A stretch of DNA of 64,000 nucleotides from an uncultured Oscillospiraceae bacterium (GCA_902489475.1 CABUAH010000002.1:5940-69939), one strand, 5' to 3'; shown: positions 7,815-17,467, counted from the stretch's first letter. Numbers and translations are program-made. Notes: generated by a model from the sequence alone, not told the origin.

Positions 7815-10436
7815 TTACTCTCCGTAGTAAGCCTTGAGATACATTTCCTTGATTTCCTTCATAAGAGGATATCTCGGATTTGCACCTGTGCACTGGTCAT
7901 CGAATGCGTCCTCAACCATGCTGTCAAGATTATCCAAGAAATACTTCTCGTCAACGCCGTAATCCTTAATTGTCTTCTTAATTCCAACCTTAGCCTTAAG
8001 CTCTTCAATAGCATCAATAAACTTCTCAAGTGTTTCTTCATCGTTCTTTCCACAGATTCCGATAAAGTGAGCACACTCAGCATATCTCTCTAAAGTGTGA
8101 GGATACTGATACTGTGAGAATGTTCCCATCTTTCTAGGAGCTGTTGCTACGTTAAATCTCATAACCTCTGTGATAAGGAGAGCGTTAGCTACTCCGTGAG
8201 GGAGGTGATGATAAGAACCGAGCTTATGAGCCATAGAGTGGCAAACACCCAAAAATGCGTTAGCGAACGCCATACCTGCCATAGTTGATGCGTCAGCCAT
8301 CTTTTCTCTTGCAATTACGTCATGTCCGTTTTCATACGCATCAGGGAGATATGTGAAGATATTCTTAATTGACTTAAGAGCAAGACCGTCTGTGTAATCT
8401 GTTGCCATAACTGAAGCATATGCCTCAAGAGCATGAGTTAACGCATCAATACCGGAAGCAGATGTAAGCCCCTTAGGAGCGCTTATCATGTTGTCTGTAT
8501 CGATGATAGCCATGTTCGGCATAAGCTGATAATCAGCCAAAGGATATTTTGTTCCTGTCTTTTCGTCTGTGATAACTGCGAAAGGAGTTACCTCAGAACC
8601 TGTACCTGATGAAGTAGGAACAGCGATAAAGTATGCCTTTTCACCCATCTTAGGGAATGTGTAAACACGCTTACGAATATCAATAAATCTCATTGCCATG
8701 TCCATAAAGTCAGCATCCGGATGCTCATAAAGAACCCACATGATCTTACCTGCGTCCATTGCTGAACCTCCGCCCATTGCGATGATGCAGTCAGGCTCGA
8801 ACGCTGTCATTGCCTTTGCACCCTCCATAGCGTTAGCCAAAGTCGGATCAGGCTGTACGTTTGAGAATGTTGTATGAACGATTCCCATTGAATCGAGCTT
8901 ATCCTCGATAGGCTTCGTGTATCCGTTCTTGTAAAGGAACGAGTCAGTTACGATAAATGCTCTCTTTTTGCCCATTACATTCTTAAGCTCATCAAGGGCA
9001 ACAGGCAAACAGCCCTTCTTAAAGTAAACCTTTTCAGGTGCTCTGAACCAAAGCATATTCTCTCTCCTCTCGGCAACTGTCTTAATGTTTATTAAGTGCT
9101 TAACTCCAACGTTTTCAGAAACTGAGTTTCCGCCCCATGAACCGCATCCCAAAGTCAACGAAGGAGCAAGATTGAAGTTATAAAGGTCACCGATTCCGCC
9201 GTGTGAAGAAGGTGTGTTTACAAGAATACGACATGTTTTCATCTTAAGAGCAAATGCATCGATCTTTTCTCTTTCAGTTACAGCATTTACATACAATGAA
9301 GAAGTATGTCCGAATCCGCCGTCCTGAACAAGTCTGTCAGCCTTTTCCATAGCGTCCTCAAAATTCTTAGCCTTGTACATTGCAAGTACAGGAGAAAGCT
9401 TTTCATGTGCAAACTCTTCGGAAATGTCAACGCTTGTTACCTCTCCGATAAGAATCTTTGTATCAGGGTCTACTGTAACTCCTGCAAGCTCAGCAATTTT
9501 AGCGGCAGACTGTCCAACGATTTTTGCATTCAATGCGCCATTGATTATAATTGTCTTTCTTACCTTTTCTGTTTCCGCCTTTGTTAGGAAGTAGCATCCC
9601 CTTGCCTTAAATTCAGCCTTAACTTCTGAGTAAATATCACTTAAAACGATAACCGACTGCTCTGAAGCACAAATCATACCGTTATCAAATGTCTTAGAAT
9701 GAATAATAGAGTTCACTGCAAGCTTAATGTCCGCTGTGTCGTCAATTACAGCAGGTGTATTACCCGCACCAACTCCGAGAGCAGGCTTTCCGCTTGAATA
9801 AGCAGCCTTAACCATTCCCGGTCCTCCTGTTGCGAGGATTATGTCCGCTTCCTTCATAACTGTGTTTGTAAGCTCAAGCGAAGGAACATCTATCCAAGCA
9901 ATAATTCCCTTAGGAGCTCCTGCTGCAACAGCTGCATCTAAAACCACCTTAGCAGCTGCGATTGTACAAGCCTTTGCTCTTGGGTGAGGAGAAATTATAA
10001 TTGCGTTTCTTGTTTTAAGTGCGATAAGAGATTTAAAAATTGCTGTAGATGTAGGGTTAGTTGTAGGAATTACAGCAGCAATTACACCGATAGGCTCTGC
10101 AATCTTTATTGTACCGTATGCTTCATCTCTTTCAATGATTCCACAGGTCTTTGTGTTTTTAAAAGCATTATAAATATGCTCTGCTGCGTAGTTGTTCTTT
10201 ATTACCTTATCCTCAACAACTCCCATTCCTGTTTCTTCAACAGCCTGCTTAGCCAAAGGTATTCTCTGCTTGTTTGCAGCTGATGCCGCAGCCTTAAAAA
10301 TCTCGTCAACCTTTTCCTGAGAAAAAGTCGAAAACTCTTTTTGAGCTGCCCTAAGCTCGGCAAGTCTTGCCTCAAGTGCCTCAACGCTGTCTACAACGTC
10401 AAATGTCTTTTCAGCAGTTTCTTTCTTGTTACTCAT
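7815..10436 (-). CDS. adhE: Bifunctional acetaldehyde/alcohol dehydrogenase AdhE
   Basis: An 873-residue protein of normal AdhE length. The N-terminal half is a CoA-acylating aldehyde dehydrogenase (PTTNPTSTAIFK, GGPGMVKAAYSSG, catalytic Cys in GMICASEQS). The C-terminal half is an iron-dependent alcohol dehydrogenase (GGGSAMDAGK, THALEAYAS, CHSMAHKLGSYHHLPHG with the metal His). It reduces acetyl-CoA to ethanol using two NADH in the cytoplasm, where these proteins form spirosome filaments. ATG at 10436 (AGGAGAG eight bases upstream) is preferred to the in-frame ATG seven codons earlier, which lies before the RBS. It follows rex by about 40 bp in the same operon, so Rex should control it. Confidence 0.97.
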   Translation of the reverse strand: MSNKKETAEKTFDVVDSVEALEARLAELRAAQKEFSTFSQEKVDEIFKAAASAANKQRIPLAKQAVEETGMGVVEDKVIKNNYAAEHIYNAFKNTKTCGIIERDEAYGTIKIAEPIGVIAAVIPTTNPTSTAIFKSLIALKTRNAIIISPHPRAKACTIAAAKVVLDAAVAAGAPKGIIAWIDVPSLELTNTVMKEADIILATGGPGMVKAAYSSGKPALGVGAGNTPAVIDDTADIKLAVNSIIHSKTFDNGMICASEQSVIVLSDIYSEVKAEFKARGCYFLTKAETEKVRKTIIINGALNAKIVGQSAAKIAELAGVTVDPDTKILIGEVTSVDISEEFAHEKLSPVLAMYKAKNFEDAMEKADRLVQDGGFGHTSSLYVNAVTEREKIDAFALKMKTCRILVNTPSSHGGIGDLYNFNLAPSLTLGCGSWGGNSVSENVGVKHLINIKTVAERRENMLWFRAPEKVYFKKGCLPVALDELKNVMGKKRAFIVTDSFLYKNGYTKPIEDKLDSMGIVHTTFSNVQPDPTLANAMEGAKAMTAFEPDCIIAMGGGSAMDAGKIMWVLYEHPDADFMDMAMRFIDIRKRVYTFPKMGEKAYFIAVPTSSGTGSEVTPFAVITDEKTGTKYPLADYQLMPNMAIIDTDNMISAPKGLTSASGIDALTHALEAYASVMATDYTDGLALKSIKNIFTYLPDAYENGHDVIAREKMADASTMAGMAFANAFLGVCHSMAHKLGSYHHLPHGVANALLITEVMRFNVATAPRKMGTFSQYQYPHTLERYAECAHFIGICGKNDEETLEKFIDAIEELKAKVGIKKTIKDYGVDEKYFLDNLDSMVEDAFDDQCTGANPRYPLMKEIKEMYLKAYYGE

Positions 10437-10477
10437 AAGTGAATCTCTCCTATTCATAAAATATTGTAAACTTGAAG

Positions 10478-11110
10478 TTATTCTATCATTGCTGACAGAA
10501 CTGCGAGTGATGCTGCCATATTTTCGTTTTGTACAATCACCCCGTCAGGGACGACAAGCTGTACCTGTGCAAAATTCCAGACAGCAAGAATTCCGCCTTT
10601 AACCATCTCGTTGCAAACCTGCTGCGCACATTCACACGGCACGGTTATTATTCCAAGATGGATATTTAACTTTTTTACGGTTTCTGAAAGCTCGGATATA
10701 TCATATATCCTTTTGCCGTGAATTGTTTTTCCGATAAGGTTCTTATCCGCATCAAATCCTGCAACAACATTCATTCCGTATTCGGAAAATCCTTTGTAAG
10801 AGAGCAATGCGCTCCCTAAATTTCCAACTCCGGCAATAATTGCGTCTTTTAGATTATTATAGCCCAAGAAGCTTTCCATATCCTCTATAAGTGAGCTTAA
10901 CAGATATCCTGTTTTCGGTTTTCCTCCTCCTCGGCTCACAATCGCCAAATCCTTTCTCACTTGAACCTCATTAAGTCCTAAATCTTTAGCAACTGTCGGA
11001 GCTGAAATATTTATTGCTCCTTCGCATTGCTTAGACTTTAAGTAAGTCAGATAATTCGGTAATCGCTTGAGCGTTCTTTTTGATACCTCTTTACCGATAA
11101 AAATCAACAC
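10478..11110 (-). CDS. rex: Redox-sensing transcriptional repressor Rex
   Basis: About 210 residues. The N-terminal winged helix (SKRTLKRLPNYLTYL, VAKDLGLNEVQVRKDLA) binds DNA; the Rossmann domain with GVGNLGSALL binds NADH/NAD+; the C-terminal swap helix ends in ENMAASLAVLSAMIE. Rex releases DNA when NADH is high and so derepresses adhE, the next gene. The start is uncertain: no ATG is usable, and GTG at 11110 or TTG at 11107 sit very close to the GAGGGG Shine-Dalgarno sequence. A canonical Rex site lies just upstream of the promoter, which suggests autoregulation. Confidence 0.95.
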   Translation of the reverse strand: MLIFIGKEVSKRTLKRLPNYLTYLKSKQCEGAINISAPTVAKDLGLNEVQVRKDLAIVSRGGGKPKTGYLLSSLIEDMESFLGYNNLKDAIIAGVGNLGSALLSYKGFSEYGMNVVAGFDADKNLIGKTIHGKRIYDISELSETVKKLNIHLGIITVPCECAQQVCNEMVKGGILAVWNFAQVQLVVPDGVIVQNENMAASLAVLSAMIE

Positions 11111-11162
11111 CCCTCATCGGTTTTACTCGGTAAAATTCAATCAGTATTTTTTTACCGATTAC

Positions 11163-11191
11163 ATTATACTTCATATAAAAGCCTAAGTCAA
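11163..11191 (-). promoter_or_regulatory. rex-adhE promoter
   Basis: On the minus strand TTGACT (11191-11186), 17-bp spacer, TATAAT (11168-11163). The Rex operator ends 8 bp upstream of the -35 box. Confidence 0.8.
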
Positions 11192-11198
11192 TAGGAGT

Positions 11199-11216
11199 TT
11201 GTTAATTTTTTAACAG
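11199..11216. promoter_or_regulatory. Rex operator
   Basis: TTGTTAATTTTTTAACAG fits the known Rex consensus TTGTTAAnnnnTTAACAA with one end mismatch. It is placed immediately upstream of the rex promoter. Confidence 0.85.
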
Positions 11217-11337
11217 ATTTGAGCTATTCTACGTTTTGTCCAAAAACAAATAAATTTTGACATCATTTTTAAGTGATTTTTTCACTCTTTTCAAACGAAG
11301 TTACAATGAGTTTAGACAAAACGTCATATCAGTATCT

Positions 11338-11874
11338 TTATCTGCTTAAATCATTTTTCCTGCGCTTTCGGAATTTTATATTTTGGCAGATCAAAGAAGC
11401 AATCAAGCATACCACAACTCCAATGACGCTTCCGCAAAAGTCGATCAGCACATCTCTCGCCGCTGCGTTTCTTCCGGGCACAAACATCTGATGTATCTCA
11501 TCGCTCGCCGCATACATTAAACAAAAGAGCAGAGATGCTGAAACTTTAAACAAACGCCGCCTTAGGAACGCACATCTAAGATCTTTAAGCGATAAAAAAC
11601 TTAAAACGCCGAGAACAGCATACTCTGTTAGATGAGCGGTTTTTCTCACAAAAAAATCTATGCTTTGTAATATGCCAAACTTTTCTATAAGCTCTCCCTG
11701 CGAAGCTTCAATGCCAAAAAGATTTTTGAGCAATTTTATGACAAACGATGTTAGCTCATCGGATTTGTTACTTGGCATTGAGGAAAAATAAAAAATAACG
11801 CAAAGCCAAAGAACCGTCAAAATCCATATTGCGACATTATAAATTATTCGCCGTTTACTTTTTTGATTTTGCAA
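11338..11874 (-). CDS. VanZ-like membrane protein
   Basis: A 178-residue integral membrane protein with about four helices. It carries VanZ family marks: FYFSSMPSNKS after the first helix, KTAHLTEYAVLG in the middle, and SDEIHQMFVPGRNAAARDVLIDFCGSVIG toward the end. The family is widespread in Firmicutes; the name comes from low-level teicoplanin resistance, but most members have no known role. Its start lies inside the end of cca (20-bp overlap), so it is probably translated from the cca transcript. Two 10-bp inverted segments, ACGTTTTGTC at 11231 and GACAAAACGT at 11315, lie just downstream. Confidence 0.85.
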   Translation of the reverse strand: MQNQKSKRRIIYNVAIWILTVLWLCVIFYFSSMPSNKSDELTSFVIKLLKNLFGIEASQGELIEKFGILQSIDFFVRKTAHLTEYAVLGVLSFLSLKDLRCAFLRRRLFKVSASLLFCLMYAASDEIHQMFVPGRNAAARDVLIDFCGSVIGVVVCLIASLICQNIKFRKRRKNDLSR

Positions 11875-13186
11875 ACCTTATCAGTTCCTCTCTTTTGTTA
11901 TTTATTTCTCCAAAAGCGATAAGCTCGGTTATTTCCTCTAAAATATCTCCTATCGCTTTGCCGGAAAATCCAAGATCTAAAAGATCACTGCCGTCAATCG
12001 TCAACTCGCTTATTTTTACAGCTTTGTTTGATTTTAAAAACTCATTTCCGCTTTTATAAAGCATATAAAGGCTTTCGAGCTTTTCTTTTTTGAGATATTC
12101 CGACTGAGCATTCGTATCTGCAAATCTAACTTTCATATAATCTTCAAAAAAGCATTCATTATAATTATATTTCTTTAACAGCCTTTTCATTTTTCTTTCG
12201 CTTTCCTCAACTCTGTTGTCATGCTCTTTTATAAGCGAAAGAATATATTTTATGTCCTCATTTGACATTTTAAGGGAATGCAAAACTTTATCGGCAATTT
12301 TAACGCTCTGCTCGGGGTGCGTTTTAAAGTGAGCAACTCCGTTTCTGTCGATTTTCAAAACGCTCGGCTTCCCTATATCATGCAAAAGCATAGTAAGTCT
12401 TAAAATCGGATTCGGTTCAATGTTTGCAATGCTTTCTACCGTGTGTTCATACACGTCATATTTGTGGTGCGGCGTGTTTTGCAAAAAATCAAACATCCGG
12501 CGCACCTCCGGAACAGCAACCGCTATTATCTCTCTATATTCAAGTAAAACGCTTTTTGCATTTTCACCTGTTAAAAGCTTCAAAAGCTCATCTCTTATAC
12601 GCTCCCTTGAAATGTATCTCAACAGCCATCTGTTTTTAAATATGCTTTTTTTAGTTCCCTGTTCTATCTCAAATCCCAAAACGGAAGTAAACCTTAGCGC
12701 TCTTAAAATCCTCAGGGCATCCTCACAAAATCTCTCATCGGGATCTCCTATCGCTCTTATTGTTTTGTCATTTATATCTTTTATCCCGCCGAACAAATCC
12801 GTTATATCATTGCCGTTTGTGCAAAGAGCATTCATTGTGAAATCACGGCGTTTCAAATCCTCTTCCAAGCTCTTAACAAAGCTTACTGTTTCAGGTGCTC
12901 TGTGGTCTGAATAATTCTGTTCACCCCTGAAGGTTGTTATCTCAAGTGTTTCACCAAGAATTTTAACTGATACCGTTCCGTATTTTACACCTGTGTCAAA
13001 TGTTTTAAATCCTAAAAATACGTTTTTTATTTGACCGGGATTTGCATCCGTTGTAATATCCCAATCATGTGGTGCTTTGCCCATAATACTATCCCTTACG
13101 CATCCGCCTACAACATATGCTGAAAATCCGTTTTCTCTTAACAATCCAATAGCCTTTTTTATATTTTCAGGAATTTTAATCCTCAC
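11855..13186 (-). CDS. cca: CCA tRNA nucleotidyltransferase
   Basis: A 443-residue class II nucleotidyltransferase. The head has YVVGGCVRDSIMG, the catalytic DWDITTDA pair of aspartates, RRDFTMNALC and the ADALRILRALRF-type motif (here CEDALRILRALRF). The second half has an HD-type region (MLLHDIGKP, HPEQSVKIADKVL). It builds or repairs the 3' CCA of tRNAs; the HD domain can add 2'3'-phosphatase or phosphodiesterase activity. The gene is divergent from lnt and precedes the overlapping vanZ-like gene. Confidence 0.94.
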   Translation of the reverse strand: MRIKIPENIKKAIGLLRENGFSAYVVGGCVRDSIMGKAPHDWDITTDANPGQIKNVFLGFKTFDTGVKYGTVSVKILGETLEITTFRGEQNYSDHRAPETVSFVKSLEEDLKRRDFTMNALCTNGNDITDLFGGIKDINDKTIRAIGDPDERFCEDALRILRALRFTSVLGFEIEQGTKKSIFKNRWLLRYISRERIRDELLKLLTGENAKSVLLEYREIIAVAVPEVRRMFDFLQNTPHHKYDVYEHTVESIANIEPNPILRLTMLLHDIGKPSVLKIDRNGVAHFKTHPEQSVKIADKVLHSLKMSNEDIKYILSLIKEHDNRVEESERKMKRLLKKYNYNECFFEDYMKVRFADTNAQSEYLKKEKLESLYMLYKSGNEFLKSNKAVKISELTIDGSDLLDLGFSGKAIGDILEEITELIAFGEINNKREELIRFAKSKK

Positions 13187-13235
13187 AGTATCACCGCTTC
13201 TGTATTAATTTTTATTACTTGGAAAACATATTTTT

Positions 13236-14735
13236 ATGAAAACAAAATACTATCTTTATACTTTTACAAGTTCGGTTTTTACATTTGCGCTGTCCTCAGT
13301 ATTAAACTTACCTCTTTTAAGTCTTTTTTCGCTTGTTCCTTTTTTACATTCCCTTAATCAGACAAGAAGCTTTAAAAGTTATCTGAAAGCTTCAGCTTTA
13401 TTTTTCTTTACCTATTACTTTTTAGGCTTTAGTTTTCTGCTTGGCATATATAATCTTATTGATTTGCCGAAGCCGTTTGGAATTTTGCTCTCTGTTCTCG
13501 CCTCTGTTTTGGCAAGCGGCATAACCTCATTTATTCATTTTTTACCTACTGCTGTAATTTACCGTTTTTCAAAGCACAGAATAACAGACGCTTTCTCCTA
13601 CGCCATGATGTTTACATTGGGAGAGTATTTGCTAAGCGTTATTCCTGTTATAGGATTTCCTATTTTATCAGTGTCGCTAAGCTTCAGCTATGCCCCTGTA
13701 TTTATACAATCGTCAAGCGTTTTCGGCTCTTTTTTTATTACTCTTATAATCGTCTCGATAAACTCACTGTTCGCCTGCATCATTTCAACAAGAATAGTAA
13801 GCTTAAAGTCGCTTATTTCCGCCTGCTTGATAATTTTGATATTCTCAGCAAATGCATTATACGGTGTTATACGGATAAATACATCCGATTATTTCAAAGA
13901 TGCTTTAAATGTCTCAGTAATTCAAACGGACACAAGAGGAATGTCAAAAATCTCAAATAAATCTACCACGCCGCTTGGTGAGCTAGAAAGTTTTTTTAAT
14001 GAAACAAACGGTGCGGATATGATATTTTTACCTGAAACCGCAATAACATATGATCTGGAAAACGAAGCGTTAAAGAAAGAAATCAGCGATTTATTAAAGG
14101 TGACTAATGCTGAAATTCTAAGCGGAGTTTTCTACTCACACGATCACAAAAGCTATAACGCTTACTGCGCCTTTAATCCTGAAGAACATGAGCTTTACCT
14201 CAAAAGCGCATTAGTTCCGCTTGGTGAGTTTTCATTTTTTACAGATACTCTTTTTGACGGGACAAAAAGCCTTTCGCCTGCCGAGAGCATCACTCCGTTA
14301 AAGGCAAAAATATCAACCGTTGCCGTTGGAGTATGCATTGAAAGCATCTATCCGTCCATTATACGAAGTCAGGTTAAAAACGGCGGCGAAATAATTGCCG
14401 TTCCTACAAATGATTCGTGGTTTTACGGCACTCACCTTCAAAAGCTTCACTTTCGCCACTGCATTTTCAGAAGTGTGGAAAACTTTCGCTGTACCGTAAG
14501 ATCGGCAAACAGCGGAATATCTGCCGTTATTTCTCCCTTAGGTCAAGTTATAACATCGCTTGGAGAGGGAGAGCACGGTGTTATCAACTCCGAAATATCA
14601 AGGCTTCAAGAAAACACTCTTTACACGAAAATCGGAAATTTATGGATGATATTGCCTATAGGACTATTCTTCGTTATCCTGTTTTATAATCTCAAACAGA
14701 CGAGCAGAATAAGGTTTTATAAGTTCGACTTTTAA
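13236..14735 (+). CDS. lnt: Apolipoprotein N-acyltransferase (Lnt)
   Basis: A 499-residue protein with about seven N-terminal membrane helices (to ~215) and a nitrilase-fold domain. The catalytic triad can be read as E267 (FLPETA), K323 (YLKSALVPLGEF) and C367 (VGVCIES). Lnt adds a third acyl chain to the N-terminal Cys of lipoproteins at the outer face of the membrane. This is typical of Proteobacteria and Actinobacteria but patchy in Firmicutes, where Lit or Lns usually act, so the presence here is notable. The window encodes at least two lipoproteins as possible substrates. The RBS is weak (TTGGAAAA). Its 3' end overlaps the convergent alpha-galactosidase gene by 72 bp. Confidence 0.85.
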   Translation: MKTKYYLYTFTSSVFTFALSSVLNLPLLSLFSLVPFLHSLNQTRSFKSYLKASALFFFTYYFLGFSFLLGIYNLIDLPKPFGILLSVLASVLASGITSFIHFLPTAVIYRFSKHRITDAFSYAMMFTLGEYLLSVIPVIGFPILSVSLSFSYAPVFIQSSSVFGSFFITLIIVSINSLFACIISTRIVSLKSLISACLIILIFSANALYGVIRINTSDYFKDALNVSVIQTDTRGMSKISNKSTTPLGELESFFNETNGADMIFLPETAITYDLENEALKKEISDLLKVTNAEILSGVFYSHDHKSYNAYCAFNPEEHELYLKSALVPLGEFSFFTDTLFDGTKSLSPAESITPLKAKISTVAVGVCIESIYPSIIRSQVKNGGEIIAVPTNDSWFYGTHLQKLHFRHCIFRSVENFRCTVRSANSGISAVISPLGQVITSLGEGEHGVINSEISRLQENTLYTKIGNLWMILPIGLFFVILFYNLKQTSRIRFYKFDF

Positions 14736-16772
14736 TGCGTTTGAAACAATTTCATATTTCCACTCGTTAAAGCTCGGATAGATACACCTTGCGCTTATCG
14801 GAGTAAAGTCAAGCGGCAAGGTTACCGTATCTTCATCTCCGTCCTTTCTCCATACTGCAACATAAGCCTTATCTCCGCAGTCAAGTCCTAAGGATAAAAA
14901 GTCATCTTGAAATGACGCAAAGCCAAGACTCCAAAACGGCACGGAGATCTTTATGTCGTTTCTTATTGATTTGTAAACACTTATCGCTTCTTTTACAAGC
15001 TCTCGTCGTTGTCTCGAAATATTTGCTAAATGTCCCGACTGATGAATTCTAAGAAGCATTGCATTTATCATATTAAACACCACTTCTTCATCGTCACCCT
15101 CATTTAACGGATAGCTCCATATCGCCGCTTGCTCAGGTGTAAGTGCGCTCGGAGAGTTTGCAGCTATTACGGAATTATATTTATAATCCGCCTGATCCGA
15201 AACGGACTGTATTGAGCAGCGTGATAAAAGCGCATAGTCTATTCTCATTCCTCCCGACGAGCAGTTTTCAATTATCAGATCCGGGTACTTTTTAAATGTT
15301 TTATCAAGCCAATCGAGGTATGCTCTTTCATGCCCTAAAAGCCCGTCGCCAAATGAATCGGCATATTTGTCTGTTCCGATACCGGGTTCAATGTTGTAAT
15401 CTATTTTTAAGTATCCTACTCCGTAATCGTTTACAAGCCTTTCTATCGTATCATCTGCAAATTTAATGACCTCGGGATTTCTGAAATCAAGCTGATAACG
15501 GCTTCTGTCATAAACACGCTCTCCGTGACGGCAGAAAAACCAATCATCAGAAACTTCCTTTGCTATCGGACAGTTTATTCCCATAACCTCAAGCTCGATC
15601 CAAATTCCCGGAACAAGTCCCTTTGAGCGGATGTAATCAGTTAGCGTTTTAAGTCCGTTTGGAAAACGCTTTCTTGATTCTTTCCACTCTCCTACACTGT
15701 CCCACCAATATCCGTCTGCATACCAACCAGCATCAATGCAAAAATACTCACAGCCGACCTCTGCCGCCGCATCAATAAGAGGATACTCCGCCTCCTCAGT
15801 AGGCCATGCCCAAAGGCAATTCATGTAATCGTTAAAAATTACAGCAAGCGACTTATTGTCATCGTTCTCACGTCTTATCATTCTTCTGTATTTTGTAAGC
15901 TCTGCAAATGATGTTTCATACGAACCTTTTGAAACACCTACCGCAACCGGAACACTTACAAACTTCTCACCCGGCTTTAAGCTTTTATACCAATGAGAAT
16001 AAATTTCGTTAGGCCCTGAAACGGAAAGATAAAGATGACCTTCCGTATCGGAGATTTCCCAATGCCACGAGCCGTTGTTTTCAATTTGGAAAAACAGGTT
16101 TGAATCCGTTTCATTATTTCTTATAAGTGCCATAGGGAGGAATTCTTTAGTTGACCAGTTTCCCACATTCGACACTCTTACAGGCTTTGAGGAATGCTGC
16201 TCAAGCGTTTCCATACACTCGTCCATTCCAAGCTCGTGAAGTGAATATTTTCTCCATTGCATTTCCCTATACCATGAATTGTGAGGAATGTAAATTTCCA
16301 TTTTATCCTCTTGGGAGGTTATTCCCTCTTTTTCAATTCCCGAAAGATTAAATGAAGAAATATAATCAATTCCGTATGCTTTATCACCTTTGTTTATAAC
16401 CTCTGTTATAAATCTTGCAACAGAAACTCCGTCGTAAAACTGAATTTTGGTAACTGTGTTGAGTCCCGTTTCTTCGTCCGCTAAGCTTATTTCAAGCACT
16501 CTGCCTTGATCATTTCTGTAATCCTTGATCCCTTTAAACTTCATTCTGTAACCCGGTGCTGTTACAATATATTTGTTTCCGTGGCGCTCATACGGACGGT
16601 CAAGTCCGGAAACATTAAATTCAAGAAACTGAAAGCCCTTCATATGCTCCGGCTTTCCAAGCGTTTTTTCATCAAATTCAAGACTTGAAAAATGTAATAG
16701 TCTGAACTGTTTCTCATCTGTTACTTCAAAAACAAGATTAATTCCGTTTTCGCTGATTTTTATTCTTTCCAT
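14664..16772 (-). CDS. GH36 alpha-galactosidase
   Basis: A 702-residue GH36 enzyme without signal peptide, so cytoplasmic. An N-terminal beta-sandwich (1-300) precedes the TIM barrel with CIDAGWYADGYWWDSVGEW, PGIWIELEVMG, RYQLDFRNPEV, the nucleophile in YLKIDYN, ENCSSGGMRIDYALLSR and the acid/base in VSDQADYKYN. It removes alpha-1,6-galactose from melibiose, raffinose-type sugars or galactomannan fragments. No transporter or regulator gene is adjacent. The last 24 codons overlap the end of lnt on the opposite strand. Confidence 0.93.
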   Translation of the reverse strand: MERIKISENGINLVFEVTDEKQFRLLHFSSLEFDEKTLGKPEHMKGFQFLEFNVSGLDRPYERHGNKYIVTAPGYRMKFKGIKDYRNDQGRVLEISLADEETGLNTVTKIQFYDGVSVARFITEVINKGDKAYGIDYISSFNLSGIEKEGITSQEDKMEIYIPHNSWYREMQWRKYSLHELGMDECMETLEQHSSKPVRVSNVGNWSTKEFLPMALIRNNETDSNLFFQIENNGSWHWEISDTEGHLYLSVSGPNEIYSHWYKSLKPGEKFVSVPVAVGVSKGSYETSFAELTKYRRMIRRENDDNKSLAVIFNDYMNCLWAWPTEEAEYPLIDAAAEVGCEYFCIDAGWYADGYWWDSVGEWKESRKRFPNGLKTLTDYIRSKGLVPGIWIELEVMGINCPIAKEVSDDWFFCRHGERVYDRSRYQLDFRNPEVIKFADDTIERLVNDYGVGYLKIDYNIEPGIGTDKYADSFGDGLLGHERAYLDWLDKTFKKYPDLIIENCSSGGMRIDYALLSRCSIQSVSDQADYKYNSVIAANSPSALTPEQAAIWSYPLNEGDDEEVVFNMINAMLLRIHQSGHLANISRQRRELVKEAISVYKSIRNDIKISVPFWSLGFASFQDDFLSLGLDCGDKAYVAVWRKDGDEDTVTLPLDFTPISARCIYPSFNEWKYEIVSNALKVELIKPYSARLFEIIKQDNEE

Positions 16773-17029
16773 AGTTACTCTCCCTGTTATTCGTTTTGCC
16801 GTTTTTCATCAAAGGACTTACCCTTAAGATCCCGTAATTATAAGATCAAAAAGCAATGCATTAAACCTAATTGAATATTAACATACAACCGATATTTTTT
16901 CAATACTTTACCACCTTAAAAGTCAAAAATTTCCATGGTAATCTTTTTATGTATATTTATCCCGATTATGAGAAATATAACCTTGAGATAAAACTCATTA
17001 TAAACTTTTTTTAAGAAAGGTGATTAAAC

Positions 17030-17347
17030 ATGAAAAAATTACTTGCTGTCATGCTGTCAGCGCTTACTGCCGCATTTGTTTTTGCAGGATGCAGAAGCAA
17101 CAACGACAACAACGACCGAGACAATTCGTCAACCACCACAACTACTACGACCTCAACAACGACTACTACAACTCGAACAGACAACGACAACGATAACAAC
17201 ACTGACAATACCGATGACGATAACGCAGTAGAAAATGGAATGGAAGAGCTTTCCTCTGATGCCGCTAATATCGGAAACGACATTGCCGACGGTGTTGAAG
17301 ACGGCGTTGACGGAGTAAGAGACGCAGTTGATGATATCGTTCGTTAA
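17030..17347 (+). CDS. Small lipoprotein with Asn/Asp- and Thr-rich low complexity
   Basis: This 105-residue secreted lipoprotein has a signal peptide ending in the lipobox FAGC, so Cys20 would be lipidated. After it comes an Asn/Asp-rich stretch, a run of Thr with a few Ser (about 35-48), a second Asn/Asp-rich stretch and an acidic C-terminal helix with repeated GVEDGVDGVRDAVDD. Thr-rich linkers of this type are often O-glycosylated or act as flexible spacers from the membrane. AGAAAGGTG provides the RBS. Function unknown; similar small lipoproteins are common in Ruminococcus. Confidence 0.8.
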   Translation: MKKLLAVMLSALTAAFVFAGCRSNNDNNDRDNSSTTTTTTTSTTTTTTRTDNDNDNNTDNTDDDNAVENGMEELSSDAANIGNDIADGVEDGVDGVRDAVDDIVR

Positions 17348-17430
17348 GAAACAAAAAGTAGCTTTGAGCGTGTCGACAAAGTCCGCCTATGCGACAATAT
17401 TTTAAAAGCGTACTTTTTCGACAAACTAAA

Positions 17431-17457
17431 AAAGTGGCTTGTAATCAAAGCCACTTT
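17431..17457 (-). terminator. Terminator of the hydF operon
   Basis: AAAGTGGCTT/AAGCCACTTT, a 10-bp stem followed on the minus strand by TTTTTTAG, just after the hydF stop; it may also end the lipoprotein transcript. Confidence 0.8.
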
Positions 17458-17467
17458 ATACATATAC

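Noticed and set aside
11231..11324. 10-bp inverted ACGTTTTGTC/GACAAAACGT pair as an insertion element
   Set aside because: Only about 95 bp in total, no ORF and no target duplication; left as a chance or regulatory pair.
12420..12914. 164-codon ORF opposite cca
   Set aside because: Antisense shadow of a clear CCA-adding enzyme, without RBS.
17097..17200. Tandem repeat or microsatellite in the lipoprotein gene
   Set aside because: Codons for the Thr and Asn/Asp runs are mixed (ACC, ACA, ACT, ACG), so it is a low-complexity protein segment rather than a DNA slippage tract.
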